DNA of 64,000 nucleotides from Rhizobium sp. L51/94 (lineage in GTDB: Bacteria; Pseudomonadota; Alphaproteobacteria; Rhizobiales; Rhizobiaceae), in assembly GCF_019355555.1 (NCBI RefSeq), contig NZ_CP072143.1:186001-250000 (forward strand), read 5' to 3'. Under the pieces are notes generated by a model. It had not been told where the DNA came from. It did not search any database and saw only the letters and a program-made list of their open reading frames with translations. How positions within the stretch are numbered: position 1 is the stretch's first letter; every line of letters begins with the position of its first letter. The translations under genes and the position numbers were made by a program. Below are positions 37,142 to 45,045 of this stretch, in pieces.

Positions 37142-37810
37142 CTACTGCCTTGCTCCGGCGATGAGCGCACGCACCCCATGAAGGTCGGACGCGAAGGCGA
37201 CACTGAGATCACGCATCTCCGCAGTCGGCTCCATCAAATCTGGGACCATGACAGTCATCATGCCAGCCGCAGCCACCGAGCGAACCCCGTTGTCAGAGTC
37301 CTCTAGGGCGTGACACAGGTGAGGATCTGTCTTCAATAGCTGCGCAGCTTTGAGGTACGGATCGGGCGCGGGCTTGCTGGCTGCGTAGTCACCGTGCGCA
37401 ACAATATGATGGAATCGACTTTTCATTCCAAGTCGATCCAGATGATGGTCAGTGCTCTCCCGAAACGAAGATGTCGCGATCGCGCGAGGAATATTCAGCC
37501 GGTCCAGTTCATCTAGCAATTCAACAACGCCGGCTTTGATTGCAAGTCCTTCTTCCGCCATCAAACCAAAGTGCCGGAGCCATGAGGCCCGGAAAGCGTC
37601 TATGGGAAATTGAGCGCCGTAGTTCTCCAGCATCTGTGTTCGTATGGCTGCCCAGGGACATCCGAGCATTTGGCGGTGGATATCGTCTGTCATAACGTGG
37701 CAGCCTTCGGCTGCGGCTGCAAACAATGCGTCACGATAAAGAATCTCGGTATCGAATATGAGGCCATCCATATTGAAGACGACGGCTGCTGGGAATCTTG
37801 GAAGCTTCAT
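37142..37810 (-). CDS. HAD-superfamily phosphatase-like protein with altered nucleophile
   Basis: 222-residue protein of the beta-phosphoglucomutase/phosphatase subgroup of HAD hydrolases. Motif II is A-T-S-S-F-R-E-S, motif III includes S-K-P-A-P-D-P-Y and motif IV E-D-S-D-N-G-V. Motif I reads V-V-F-N-M-D-G-L-I-F-D-T-E: the first Asp of D-x-D, the nucleophile in this superfamily, is Asn (codon AAT). The rest of the protein is intact. Unless the Asn deamidates or the protein has another role, it should be catalytically weak or dead. No operon partner is evident. Confidence 0.85.
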   Translation of the reverse strand: MKLPRFPAAVVFNMDGLIFDTEILYRDALFAAAAEGCHVMTDDIHRQMLGCPWAAIRTQMLENYGAQFPIDAFRASWLRHFGLMAEEGLAIKAGVVELLDELDRLNIPRAIATSSFRESTDHHLDRLGMKSRFHHIVAHGDYAASKPAPDPYLKAAQLLKTDPHLCHALEDSDNGVRSVAAAGMMTVMVPDLMEPTAEMRDLSVAFASDLHGVRALIAGARQ

Positions 37811-38102
37811 TTGGTCGGCAATTTACTGGGTTTTGGAAAGAGACACCATCTTTCTGCCTCGATTGCGTCCGCGAAACAAGCCTGCATAAGGCGAGCTGGA
37901 CCTTTCGACCTTGGTCGAGGTCGATCCGACGTTGTCCGTCATAGGACCGTTTAACGGACAGATGTGCAAAAAACGGGTCATTGGGTTTTTGAGCAGTTCA
38001 GCCGCCACCAGCTACAGTGCCCGCGCCCCGGCGTTCCGGGGCATCACCCAATGATTTGCCCCGCTCCGGCCGGCTTTTTTGTCTCGACAGGGAGGGGCAG
38101 CC

Positions 38103-38131
38103 TTGCTTGCATATATAAGAACTGATATCAT
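38103..38131 (+). promoter_or_regulatory. Sigma70-like promoter of the toxin-antitoxin pair
   Basis: TTGCTT at 38103-38108 and TATCAT at 38126-38131 are separated by 17 bases, close to the housekeeping consensus. The antitoxin start lies 29 bases downstream, with AAAGGAGG between. Autoregulation by the antitoxin at this site is expected for such pairs but not shown here. Confidence 0.55.
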
Positions 38132-38159
38132 TCGCAGCAGTTAAAGGAGGTGCAATACC

Positions 38160-38399
38160 ATGGCATCTATCACGATCCGAAACGTGCCCGACGAAGTGCA
38201 TCGGGCGCTTCGGGTGCGCGCTGCTCAGCACGGTCGCAGCGCCGAGGCGGAAATTCGCATCATCCTGGAACAGGCCGCCAAGCCGGAAGGCCGAGTCAAA
38301 CTCGGCAGCCTGCTCACACAAATAGGCCAGGAAGTCGGCGGCTTCGATCTGACGATCGAGCGAGACCGCACCCCGTCGCCGCCGGTGAGCTTTGAATGA
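38160..38399 (+). CDS. Antitoxin of a FitAB/VapBC-type pair
   Basis: 79-residue protein whose N-terminus is a FitA-like ribbon-helix-helix: M-A-S-I-T-I-R-N-V-P-D-E-V-H-R-A-L-R-V-R-A-A followed by G-R-S-A-E-A-E-I-R-I-I-L. This binds DNA as a dimer; the C-terminal tail (E-R-D-R-T-P-S-P-P) should wrap the toxin. A strong AAAGGAGG site precedes the ATG, and the stop overlaps the toxin start (ATGA), the usual order that keeps antitoxin in excess. Such pairs often stabilise plasmids. Confidence 0.88.
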   Translation: MASITIRNVPDEVHRALRVRAAQHGRSAEAEIRIILEQAAKPEGRVKLGSLLTQIGQEVGGFDLTIERDRTPSPPVSFE

Positions 38400-38824
38400 T
38401 CCTGCTCGATACCAACGTCATTTCCGAGCCGCTCAAGTCGCAACCCGATCCACGGGTGGCCGCATGGATCGATACGCAGGCCGTCGAAACCCTCTACGTC
38501 GCTGCGATCTCACTCGCGGAATTGCGCTACGGCATCGCCGTGCATCCTGACGGCAAGAAGAAACAAGCCGTGCAGGAAAAGCTTGATCGGTTGATGCTGC
38601 CTTTGTTCCGGGGCCGCATCATGCCGTTCGATGAAGCCGCCGCCCAGGCTTATGCCGAGCTGCGGGCCGCAGCGGCGAAGAAGGGCAAGGCGATCGGCGA
38701 TTCAGACGGCTATATCGCTGCCACGGCCAAGGCGAATGGTCTGATGATCGCCACCCGCGACACCAGCCCTTTCGAGGCCGCCGGCCTGACTGTCATCAAT
38801 CCGTGGGAGGCATCTAATGGCTGA
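38396..38824 (+). CDS. PIN-domain toxin (FitB/VapC-like ribonuclease)
   Basis: 142-residue PIN-domain protein. The acidic active-site residues are in place: M-I-L-L-D-T-N-V (first Asp), I-S-L-A-E-L-R-Y-G (Glu), G-D-S-D-G-Y-I-A-A-T-A (Asp) and A-T-R-D-T-S (Asp). It begins inside the stop of the antitoxin gene. Toxins of this family cut RNA when not bound by antitoxin. There is no sign of damage, so the pair is probably functional and may act in post-segregational maintenance. Confidence 0.9.
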   Translation: MILLDTNVISEPLKSQPDPRVAAWIDTQAVETLYVAAISLAELRYGIAVHPDGKKKQAVQEKLDRLMLPLFRGRIMPFDEAAAQAYAELRAAAAKKGKAIGDSDGYIAATAKANGLMIATRDTSPFEAAGLTVINPWEASNG

Positions 38825-39270
38825 AAAACTAACGCCTTCCGATCCAGCGGCGGCATGACGCGCAACAGTGCGGCGCAAAGATTTGGGGATAGACCATGAT
38901 CGATTCGAGCATCATCGGGGTGAAGAATCTCAGGGATGGAGACAACATCAAAGACTTCTTCAACAGATTCTATAAAAGTGATCTCGCGCGGGACTTTGGG
39001 GTCTATCGTCTGTCACTGGACGTTCTTCGAGAAGAAATCCAAAAGCACATCGTAGAACACGGCCTTTCGGCGGTGTTCTACAACACCATAACTTGCGACG
39101 AGATAATGCATCCGGGGCTTCACACCGATCAAATCGAGGCGATCGTTCTAGGGATTATGCAGAGGTTGGATGGAGTGAAGCACCTGCTTATCATCGATCC
39201 ATACTTCTATGACGACAATCCAACGTCCTTGACGCTGCTTGGGAAGATTGTGGCCTCGATGGCGAGCCGG

Positions 39271-40350
39271 CTAGTGGATGGAATCTAACGCTTGGTGCCC
39301 GCGTTTAACGGCGGCGATGATTTTGTCGGGATCGGCGGTCCAAGTGAAGGGCTTTGGCTTTTTGTTGTGCTCAACGAGGAAACGGTTGATGGCGGCCTGG
39401 AGATCGACGACGGAATGGAAAACGCCGCGTTTCAGACGCCGCTTCGACAGCCTGGCGAAGAAACCCTCCACCGCGTTGAGCCATGAGCTTGAAGTCGGAG
39501 TGAAGTGGAAGGTGAAACGCTCGTGACGGTCGAGCCAGGCTCTCACCTTGGGATGCTTGTGGGCAGCATAGTTGTCGAGGATGACGTGGACGGCCTTGTC
39601 GTCCGGCACCTGGGCGTTAATGGCGTTGAGGAAGCGGATGAACTCCTGATGACGATGACGCTGCATGTTGCGGCCGATGACGGTGCCGTCGAGCACGTTG
39701 AGGGCGGCAAACAGCGTGGTTGTGCCGTGCCGCTTGTAGTCGTGGGTCATGGTGCCGAGCCGACCCTTCTTCATCGGCAGGCCCGGCTGGGTGCGGTCGA
39801 GCGCCTGGATTTGGCTTTTCTCATCGACCGACAACACGACGGCGTGGGCTGGCGGATCAACATAGAGGCCGACAACGTCTCGCAGCTTGTCGACGAATTT
39901 CGGGTCGTTGGACAATTTGAACTGCCGCCACCGATGAGGTGCGAGGCCATGCGCTTTCCAGATACGCCTGACTGCGCTGGCGCTGATGCCGGCGGCCGTC
40001 GCCATCATGTCGGCCGTCCAGTGCGTCGTCTCGCCCGGCGGATCAGCCAGCGTCAGGGCCACCACACGCTCGGCGACATCGGGTCCGAGCCGCACAATAC
40101 GCGACGGCCGCGTCTTGTCGCGCAGGAGACCCTCGACGCCTTCTGTGGCGAAGCGCTCTTGCCAGCGCCATACGCAGGTCTTCGATTTGCCGGTCTGGCG
40201 CATAATCTCGACAGTTCCGACGCCATCGGCACTCAGCAGGATGATCTCGGCCCGCCAGACGTGCTTTTGGGGCGCATTGCGATCCCTGGTCAAGGCCATC
40301 AGGCGTTGGTGATCTGTTGGCGAAACGGTGAACGATATTCCTGTGCGCAT
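39271..40350 (-). CDS. IS630-family transposase
   Basis: 359-residue DDE transposase from the ATG at 40350. The helix-turn-helix region (M-R-Q-T-G-K-S-K-T-C-V-W-R-W) is followed by S-V-D-E-K-S-Q (first Asp), I-L-D-N-Y-A-A-H (second Asp) and W-L-N-A-V-E-G-F-F (Glu). The frame is a single piece, unlike many IS630 relatives that need a frameshift. Its TAG stop is made by the target TA plus one flanking base, outside the element. It is probably active. Confidence 0.92.
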   Translation of the reverse strand: MRTGISFTVSPTDHQRLMALTRDRNAPQKHVWRAEIILLSADGVGTVEIMRQTGKSKTCVWRWQERFATEGVEGLLRDKTRPSRIVRLGPDVAERVVALTLADPPGETTHWTADMMATAAGISASAVRRIWKAHGLAPHRWRQFKLSNDPKFVDKLRDVVGLYVDPPAHAVVLSVDEKSQIQALDRTQPGLPMKKGRLGTMTHDYKRHGTTTLFAALNVLDGTVIGRNMQRHRHQEFIRFLNAINAQVPDDKAVHVILDNYAAHKHPKVRAWLDRHERFTFHFTPTSSSWLNAVEGFFARLSKRRLKRGVFHSVVDLQAAINRFLVEHNKKPKPFTWTADPDKIIAAVKRGHQALDSIH

Positions 40351-40419
40351 GCGCCAGACTCGCATGCCAACCCAGCAAATGGAATCCCATACAGGACTCT
40401 TATGTCAGGCGGTAACCAC
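39274..40419 (-). mobile_element. IS630-family insertion sequence
   Basis: The element lies between TA at 39272-39273 and TA at 40420-40421, the 2-bp target duplication of the IS630/Tc1 group. The ends GTGG and CCAC are complementary; beyond them the repeat is weak. It is 1146 bp, with one transposase gene. Removing the element and one TA restores the interrupted gene in frame, which confirms the boundaries. Confidence 0.88.
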
Positions 40420-40753
40420 TAGAGAGGGTCACGATCATCACCAACGGCTCACGAGCAAACAAGCGCGAAGCAGTGCACAGCGTTTTCCAGAATGTGGTGC
40501 CGATGATCCAGATCAAGGACAGTATTTCGGATGAATTTCATGACCGCTACTGGCTCGATATTGACAGTGCAAAAGGAATCGTTGTCGGCACTTCCCTCAA
40601 TGGGATAGGAAAGAAAATCTCCATGATCGACTACGCCACATCCGCAGACTCGATGGAGATTCTGCGCCTCGCGGCGCATCTGCTCTAGGTAGCAAAGCGA
40701 GACAAAACTGCAGCTTGGACGCGGGCGTTACAGGACGCAGGAGGACAAATGCG

Positions 40754-40999
40754 ATGAACCAGCGATCCCCGATCGACACCATGACGGCCGATCAAGAGCG
40801 TGCCTTTCTGCACGAGCTGGAACGCAGCAACGACGCCGAGGCCAAAGCGCACCTGGCCGGTGGTGCGTCGATCGTCTACCGCGAGCAGACCACGCCGCCC
40901 GGCCACATCATCCGCAAATATCCCGATGGCCGCCGCAAGCTGCTGCACTACGTCGGCGGCCTCCCCATCGTGGTGCGCGAGCTGCCGCCGGCGAAATGA
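40754..40999 (+). CDS. Conserved hypothetical small protein
   Basis: 81-residue protein (M-N-Q-R-S-P-I-D-T-M-T-A-D-Q-E-R) with no recognised domain. The ATG has AGGAGGA upstream, the composition is strongly coding, and a rho-independent-like hairpin follows immediately. The central H-I-I-R-K-Y-P-D-G-R-R and end V-G-G-L-P-I-V-V-R-E-L suggest a small folded protein. It lies about 65 bases after the split PLD-like gene and may belong to the same unit. Confidence 0.65.
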   Translation: MNQRSPIDTMTADQERAFLHELERSNDAEAKAHLAGGASIVYREQTTPPGHIIRKYPDGRRKLLHYVGGLPIVVRELPPAK

Positions 41000-41000
41000 A

Positions 41001-41023
41001 AAGGGCCGGGATGCCCGGCCCTT
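41001..41023 (+). terminator. Rho-independent-like terminator
   Basis: AAGGGCCGGG and CCCGGCCCTT form a perfect 10-bp stem around ATG, directly after the small hypothetical gene. Only a short T/G run (TTGTTG) follows. Confidence 0.75.
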
Positions 41024-41083
41024 GTTGCGTTCCTCACTGGCGTTCGACCTAGATGCTTCGGCCGAGGTTGTCGGTTTTGGGGT

Positions 41084-41123
41084 CTGAGTAGCAACGGAAC
41101 AGAAAACATAAACCAGCTCGCTG
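41084..41123. repeat. Imperfect direct repeat, left copy
   Basis: About 40 bases beginning CTGAGTAGCAACGGAACAGA and ending AGCTCGCTG. A related copy lies at 41930-41970. The two bracket the SDR pseudogene. Confidence 0.55.
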
Positions 41124-41144
41124 TCATGCATTTCTAATGGTGCG

Positions 41145-41910
41145 CTATGTCAGGTTCAGCCCGCCATCCGACAGCAAAATTTCGCCGGTCAGGTAGTCTG
41201 AGGCTACCAGCATAGCGACGATTTGGGCGATATCCTCCGGTCTGGCGGCTCTGCGCATGGGCGAACGCTCACGCCAAAGCTGTTGAGCAGCGGTCCAATC
41301 CGCCGTCAGAGGCGTATCCACCAAACCAGGGGCAATGGCATTCACTCTGATATCCGGTGCAAGCGATACTGCAAGCAGGCGAGTCACGTGGTTCAACGCG
41401 GCTTTGGATGCGGCATAAGGGATTGATGCACCCTTGGGCCGGACGCCAGCGTGTGAGCTGACATTGACGACACAGGCAGGTCGACCGTGCCGGGCTGCAT
41501 CTCTTAGAGCGGTTTCGGCTTCCGCCACGAGGCGAAATGGGGCTACCACATTGACCTCATGCAGCTCGTTCCAGATGGCAGGCGAGGCGTCCATAAGATT
41601 GGCATGGGGAATAACGCGGCTGATGCCGGCATTGTTGACAAGGACATCAAGCCGATCTCCTCAGGATACAGCCTCCCGCACAAGCCTGATCCTGTCAGCA
41701 TCATCGGCCAAATCGGCTCGGATGTACGTAGCTTTTCCAATTCAGCGGCTAACGTGAGTCCAGTTCCAGCAGAACTGCGCTAATGCAGAACTACGGCATA
41801 CCCTTCGCTGGATAGCCGGCGGGCTATCGCGGCGCCGATGCCGGACGTGGAACCAGTCACGAGGGCAACGGGCGAGGCACTCTTTAAGGTTTGGATCAAA
41901 GAATATTTCT
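41145..41910 (-). pseudogene. Short-chain dehydrogenase/reductase, broken
   Basis: The C-terminal two thirds (41145-41594) are open and show N-V-S-S-H-A-G, the catalytic Y-A-A-S-K (Tyr/Lys) and a C-terminal L-S-D-G-G-L. Upstream, the N-terminal traces V-T-G-S-T-S-G-I-G-A-A-I-A-R-R (NAD-binding), A-T-Y-I-R-A-D-L-A-D-D and L-V-N-N-A-G are in different frames, with a stop near 41782 and a frameshift near 41660. It is therefore a dead gene. Imperfect direct repeats lie on both sides, so it may have arrived as a small segment. Confidence 0.85.
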
Positions 41911-41929
41911 CCGTTTTGCGGCAAGAGGG

Positions 41930-41970
41930 CTGAGAAGCACCGGAACAGAAAAGCCTTCACAAGCTCGCTG
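41930..41970. repeat. Imperfect direct repeat, right copy
   Basis: Begins CTGAGAAGCACCGGAACAGA and ends AGCTCGCTG. About three quarters of positions match the copy at 41084-41123. Confidence 0.55.
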
Positions 41971-42055
41971 ACAGGTACCATCAACACCGGCTGCGGCCAT
42001 TGCGGGGCGGCCGGAGTTCATCACATATGACAATCTAAGGTGGACAGGGTTTCAG

Positions 42056-42230
42056 CGGCTATAGGTTTCTGCACTGGATTTGAAGAAGAATAAGCAGACC
42101 TCAGCGATACCACGCGCCGGTGACCGCTTTTGCAACAAACCCCGGTTTGATGCAACGATGGGGAGCAGATCGCAATGGCTCCCAGAATACCTCCGAATTT
42201 CATAAATACCCGTGCAGAAACCTATAGCCG
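42056..42230. repeat. Inverted repeat pair upstream of tnpR, candidate res region
   Basis: CGGCTATAGGTTTCTGCAC (42056-42074) and its exact 19-base complement (42212-42230) face each other across about 137 bases, directly before the resolvase gene. Tn3-family transposons keep their resolution site (res) beside tnpR, so this is a candidate; the subsites do not match a pattern I can name. Confidence 0.5.
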
Positions 42231-42274
42231 ATAAACTCCCTGCCGTCTAAGTTAATGTGGAACGGGGAGCGCCG

Positions 42275-42901
42275 ATGCTGATTGGTTATATGCGGGTTTC
42301 GACCAGCGAGCAGAATCTCGATCTCCAATGCGACGGTCTTGAACGCGCCGGATGTAAGAAGATTTTCGACGACGTATGCTCGGGACGTGCAACAGAACGG
42401 CCTGGTTTGGCTAAAGCGCTTGAGATTGCGCGGGCTGGTGACGCTCTGGTGGTGTGGAAGCTCGATCGCATCGGCCGCTCGCTCGCCCATGTGGTCGAGC
42501 CTGGTCAGCGACCTTCAGAAGAAAGGGATCGGCCTGAGGTCCTGACCGGTGACGTGGACACCACGACGACAACCGGCCGCCTTGTCTTCGGCATCTTTGC
42601 CACCCTCGCGGAGTTCGAGCGCGATCTCATCCACGAACGCACCATGGCGGGGCTGGCAGCGGCGCGTGCCCGAGGTCGGGCTGGCGGGCGACCGCGCGTC
42701 ATGACACTGAAGAAGCTGAAGGCGGCCATGGCTATGATGGCAGATCGCGACAACGCTGCGCGTGATGTCGCGGCTGAACTTGGCGTGTCGTTATCAACGC
42801 TCTATGCCTACGTTGATGCCAAGGGAAAGCCCCGCGAGCGGGCAAGTGATCTACTGGCAAGCAAGCGTCGAGCGAAGCGCGACAACAGCATACAGGTGTA
42901 A
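42275..42901 (+). CDS. tnpR: Tn3-family serine resolvase (TnpR-like), compensated frameshift
   Basis: 208-residue serine recombinase. The N-terminus is M-L-I-G-Y-M-R-V-S-T-S-E-Q-N-L-D with the catalytic Ser, followed by W-K-L-D-R-I-G-R-S-L. The C-terminus has a helix-turn-helix (A-A-E-L-G-V-S-L-S-T-L-Y-A-Y). Between about 42500 and 42540 the frame is shifted by one base and then restored: the expected L-V-S-D-L-Q-K-K-G-I-G-L-R-S is read as P-G-Q-R-P-S-E-E-R-D-R-P-E-V. The frame stays open but the scrambled segment lies in the catalytic domain, so function is doubtful. GGGGAGC precedes the ATG. Confidence 0.8.
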   Translation: MLIGYMRVSTSEQNLDLQCDGLERAGCKKIFDDVCSGRATERPGLAKALEIARAGDALVVWKLDRIGRSLAHVVEPGQRPSEERDRPEVLTGDVDTTTTTGRLVFGIFATLAEFERDLIHERTMAGLAAARARGRAGGRPRVMTLKKLKAAMAMMADRDNAARDVAAELGVSLSTLYAYVDAKGKPRERASDLLASKRRAKRDNSIQV

Positions 42902-42907
42902 AAGACC

Positions 42908-44705
42908 GTGCCGGTAGGATACCTGAGCGAGAGCCAGGCGCGGGAATATGGTCGTTTTCCCGACGAGCTTACCCCGGACCAATTGGCTCGCTATTTCCAC
43001 CTCGATGACGCCGATCGTGCGTTCGTCGCCGTGCATCGCGAGGATCACAATCGTCTAGACGTCGCCGTCCAGCTCGGATCGCTACGCATGCTCGGCACCT
43101 TTCCGGAAGACCCCACAGCGGCACCAGTTTCAGCTCTGCGCTTCACCGCCCGGCAGCTTTCGCTCACCGAGCCCGAAGAGTTGATTGCCGAATATGCCCG
43201 CAGCGAAGGGCGCTAGCGTCATGCGCCTCGCATTCGTCAGCACTACGGCTACCGGACCTATACCGATTATGGTGTCGCGTTCCGTCTCAACAGCTTTCTT
43301 TACGCCCTGTGCTGAACGGGATCGGACCGACCGTCGGCTCTCTTCGACCGGGCCGTCGCATGGCTGCTAGAAGCCAAGGTCCTGCTCCCGGGTCTGTCTG
43401 TGCTGGAAAGGGCCGTGGCAAGGGTTCGCACACAGGCGAACAGGCGGCTACATAGATTGCTGATCGAGGCGATGACGCCAGAACAGCGGGAACGGCTTGA
43501 TAGCCTGCTCGCTGTTCCGGAGGGCGCCCGGCAAAGCCCGCTCGATCGGCTGCGCGACGGGCCGTACATTCAAAGCGGACGGGAGATCAGCCTTGCACTC
43601 GGCCGTCTGGAAGAGATCCGCAGCCTCGCAAGCGGCCTGCCGTCGCTCGATCGGCTGCCCTTGGGTAAAGTCACGGCGCTGGCGCGGTTCGCCAGCGCTG
43701 CAAAGGCTCAAGCCGTTTCGCGTCTGCCGGCCGACCGGCGCGCGGCAACCCTGCTGGCCTTTATTCGAACACTCGAAGCATCCGCCGGGGATGATGTCAT
43801 CGATCTGTTCGATGCGGTCACGACATCGATGGTGTCGGAGGCGTCGTCGGCTGCCAAGCTGGCAAGATTGCGGTCGCTGCGAGACCTGGATGCAGCGGCA
43901 CTGAAGTTGCGCGACGCGGCGATCGTCATTCGCGATCCCGAAACGCCCGACGATGCAGTCCGCACCGCAATCTTCGACCTGATCGACAGGCAGGCGCTTG
44001 ACGCGGCCGTCGAGCGTGTCGGCACCCTCGCGGAACCTCACGACGACACCTACTTTACCGAACTCAGGAAGCACAATCGCAAGATTGCCTATACGCCGGG
44101 ACTGCTCGCGGGCCTCGTTCTCGGCGCGGCTCCCACCGGCCGGCCCTTGCTGGAGGCCATTGATTATCTCCGTGTGGTTCATTCCGGTCGCAAGCGCGCC
44201 GGCCCACCACCAACAGCCTTTGCGCCAAAGGCATGGCACACCCAACTGAAGACTGCCGATGGCGCCGTCGATCTGACGGGGTATCGGCTCTGCATCCTGG
44301 ACGAACTGCGCCGCGCCATTCGCCGGCGCGACATCTTTCCGGTTCGCTCACTGCGGTATGCCGATCCGCGCAAGGGGCTACTATTAGGTCCGGCATGGGA
44401 AGCTGCACGTCCGACGGTCTGCCGCACCGTCGGAGTGTCCACCGTTGCTGATGAAGAACTCGGGCGTTTGTCGAGCCAGCTAGACCGAGCCTATCGGGAA
44501 ACCGCCGATCGTGTCCCGCTGAACCCGGCCGTCACCATCATCAATACCTCGGAAGGCTCAGACCTGTCCCTTGATCGCCTGGAAAAGATCGAGGACCCGC
44601 CTAGCCTCACCGCGCTGCGCGCCGCGATCGATGCGCGTCTGCCTCGGCTCGATCTACCCGAACTGATTATGGAAATGCATGCGAGAACCGGCTTTGCCGA
44701 TGGCG
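42908..44705 (+). pseudogene. tnpA: Tn3-family transposase (TnpA), nonsense mutations and missing C-terminus
   Basis: The N-terminal part reads M-P-V-G-Y-L-S-E-S-Q-A-R-E-Y-G-R-F and is in the same frame as the long downstream part. Two stops interrupt it: TAG at 43214-43216 and TGA at 43313-43315 (a Trp position in relatives). The frame continues R-Q-H-Y-G-Y-R-T-Y and L-L-P-G-L-S-V-L-E-R to about 44705 (M-H-A-R-T-G-F-A-D). Beyond that point the sequence no longer resembles TnpA, so the catalytic D-D-E domain is gone. The gene begins seven bases after tnpR. The transposon cannot move itself. Confidence 0.88.
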
Positions 44706-44864
44706 AACTTACGTTCGACCTTATGGCCGACCCATATCTGGCAGTTGGACCAATAGCGCAAAGAAGTGATCGATATGATTCGCATGACATGGTTGGGCCA
44801 AGCAAATCAAGTCACCAGATTATCGCCAGAATCGACAACCTGATAAGCTGATAGATAGTGTCGT

Positions 44865-44880
44865 TAGTACGTGTGTACTA
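44865..44880. promoter_or_regulatory. Dyad site 1 upstream of the autotransporter
   Basis: TAGTACGTGTGTACTA, near-palindromic, 165 bases upstream of the ATG at 45046. It matches 12 of 14 informative positions of the consensus TAGTACA-N2-TGTCCTA shared with four other sites in this cluster. Probably an operator; the binding protein is not known. Confidence 0.6.
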
Positions 44881-45045
44881 TTCGAAGTTCTCCCATTGAA
44901 GCGAATCTGTGGTCTTTTGATCACAACCTGAGATTATTGAAATCGAGGCCAAAGAATGGCATTTTTCTGCTAATAAAACTAGGGCATGCATCGGATATCT
45001 CATCCGCGGGATCCCAAGCGCCGGAGTGTCTTTGAGGACATGCGC

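Larger units (their letters stand above)
38896..40688 (+). pseudogene. Phospholipase-D-like conserved protein split by IS630
   Basis: The 5' part (38896-39273) reads M-I-D-S-S-I-I-G-V-K-N-L and ends G-K-I-V-A-S-M-A-S-R-L. The 3' part (40422-40688) resumes E-R-V-T-I-I-T-N-G-S-R-A-N-K-R and ends at 40688. Joined, they give 214 residues in frame, so the insertion is the only lesion. The 3' part has H-D-R-Y-W-L-D-I and then G-T-S-L-N-G-I-G-K, a pattern I associate with PLD-like domains in uncharacterised, often defence-linked proteins; this is tentative. The start ATG has no good ribosome-binding site. Confidence 0.7.

Noticed and set aside
44986..45045. Longer N-terminus for the autotransporter from ATG 44986
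   Set aside because: It adds charged residues before the signal peptide and lacks a ribosome-binding site; the ATG at 45046 has GAGG upstream and gives a normal signal peptide.
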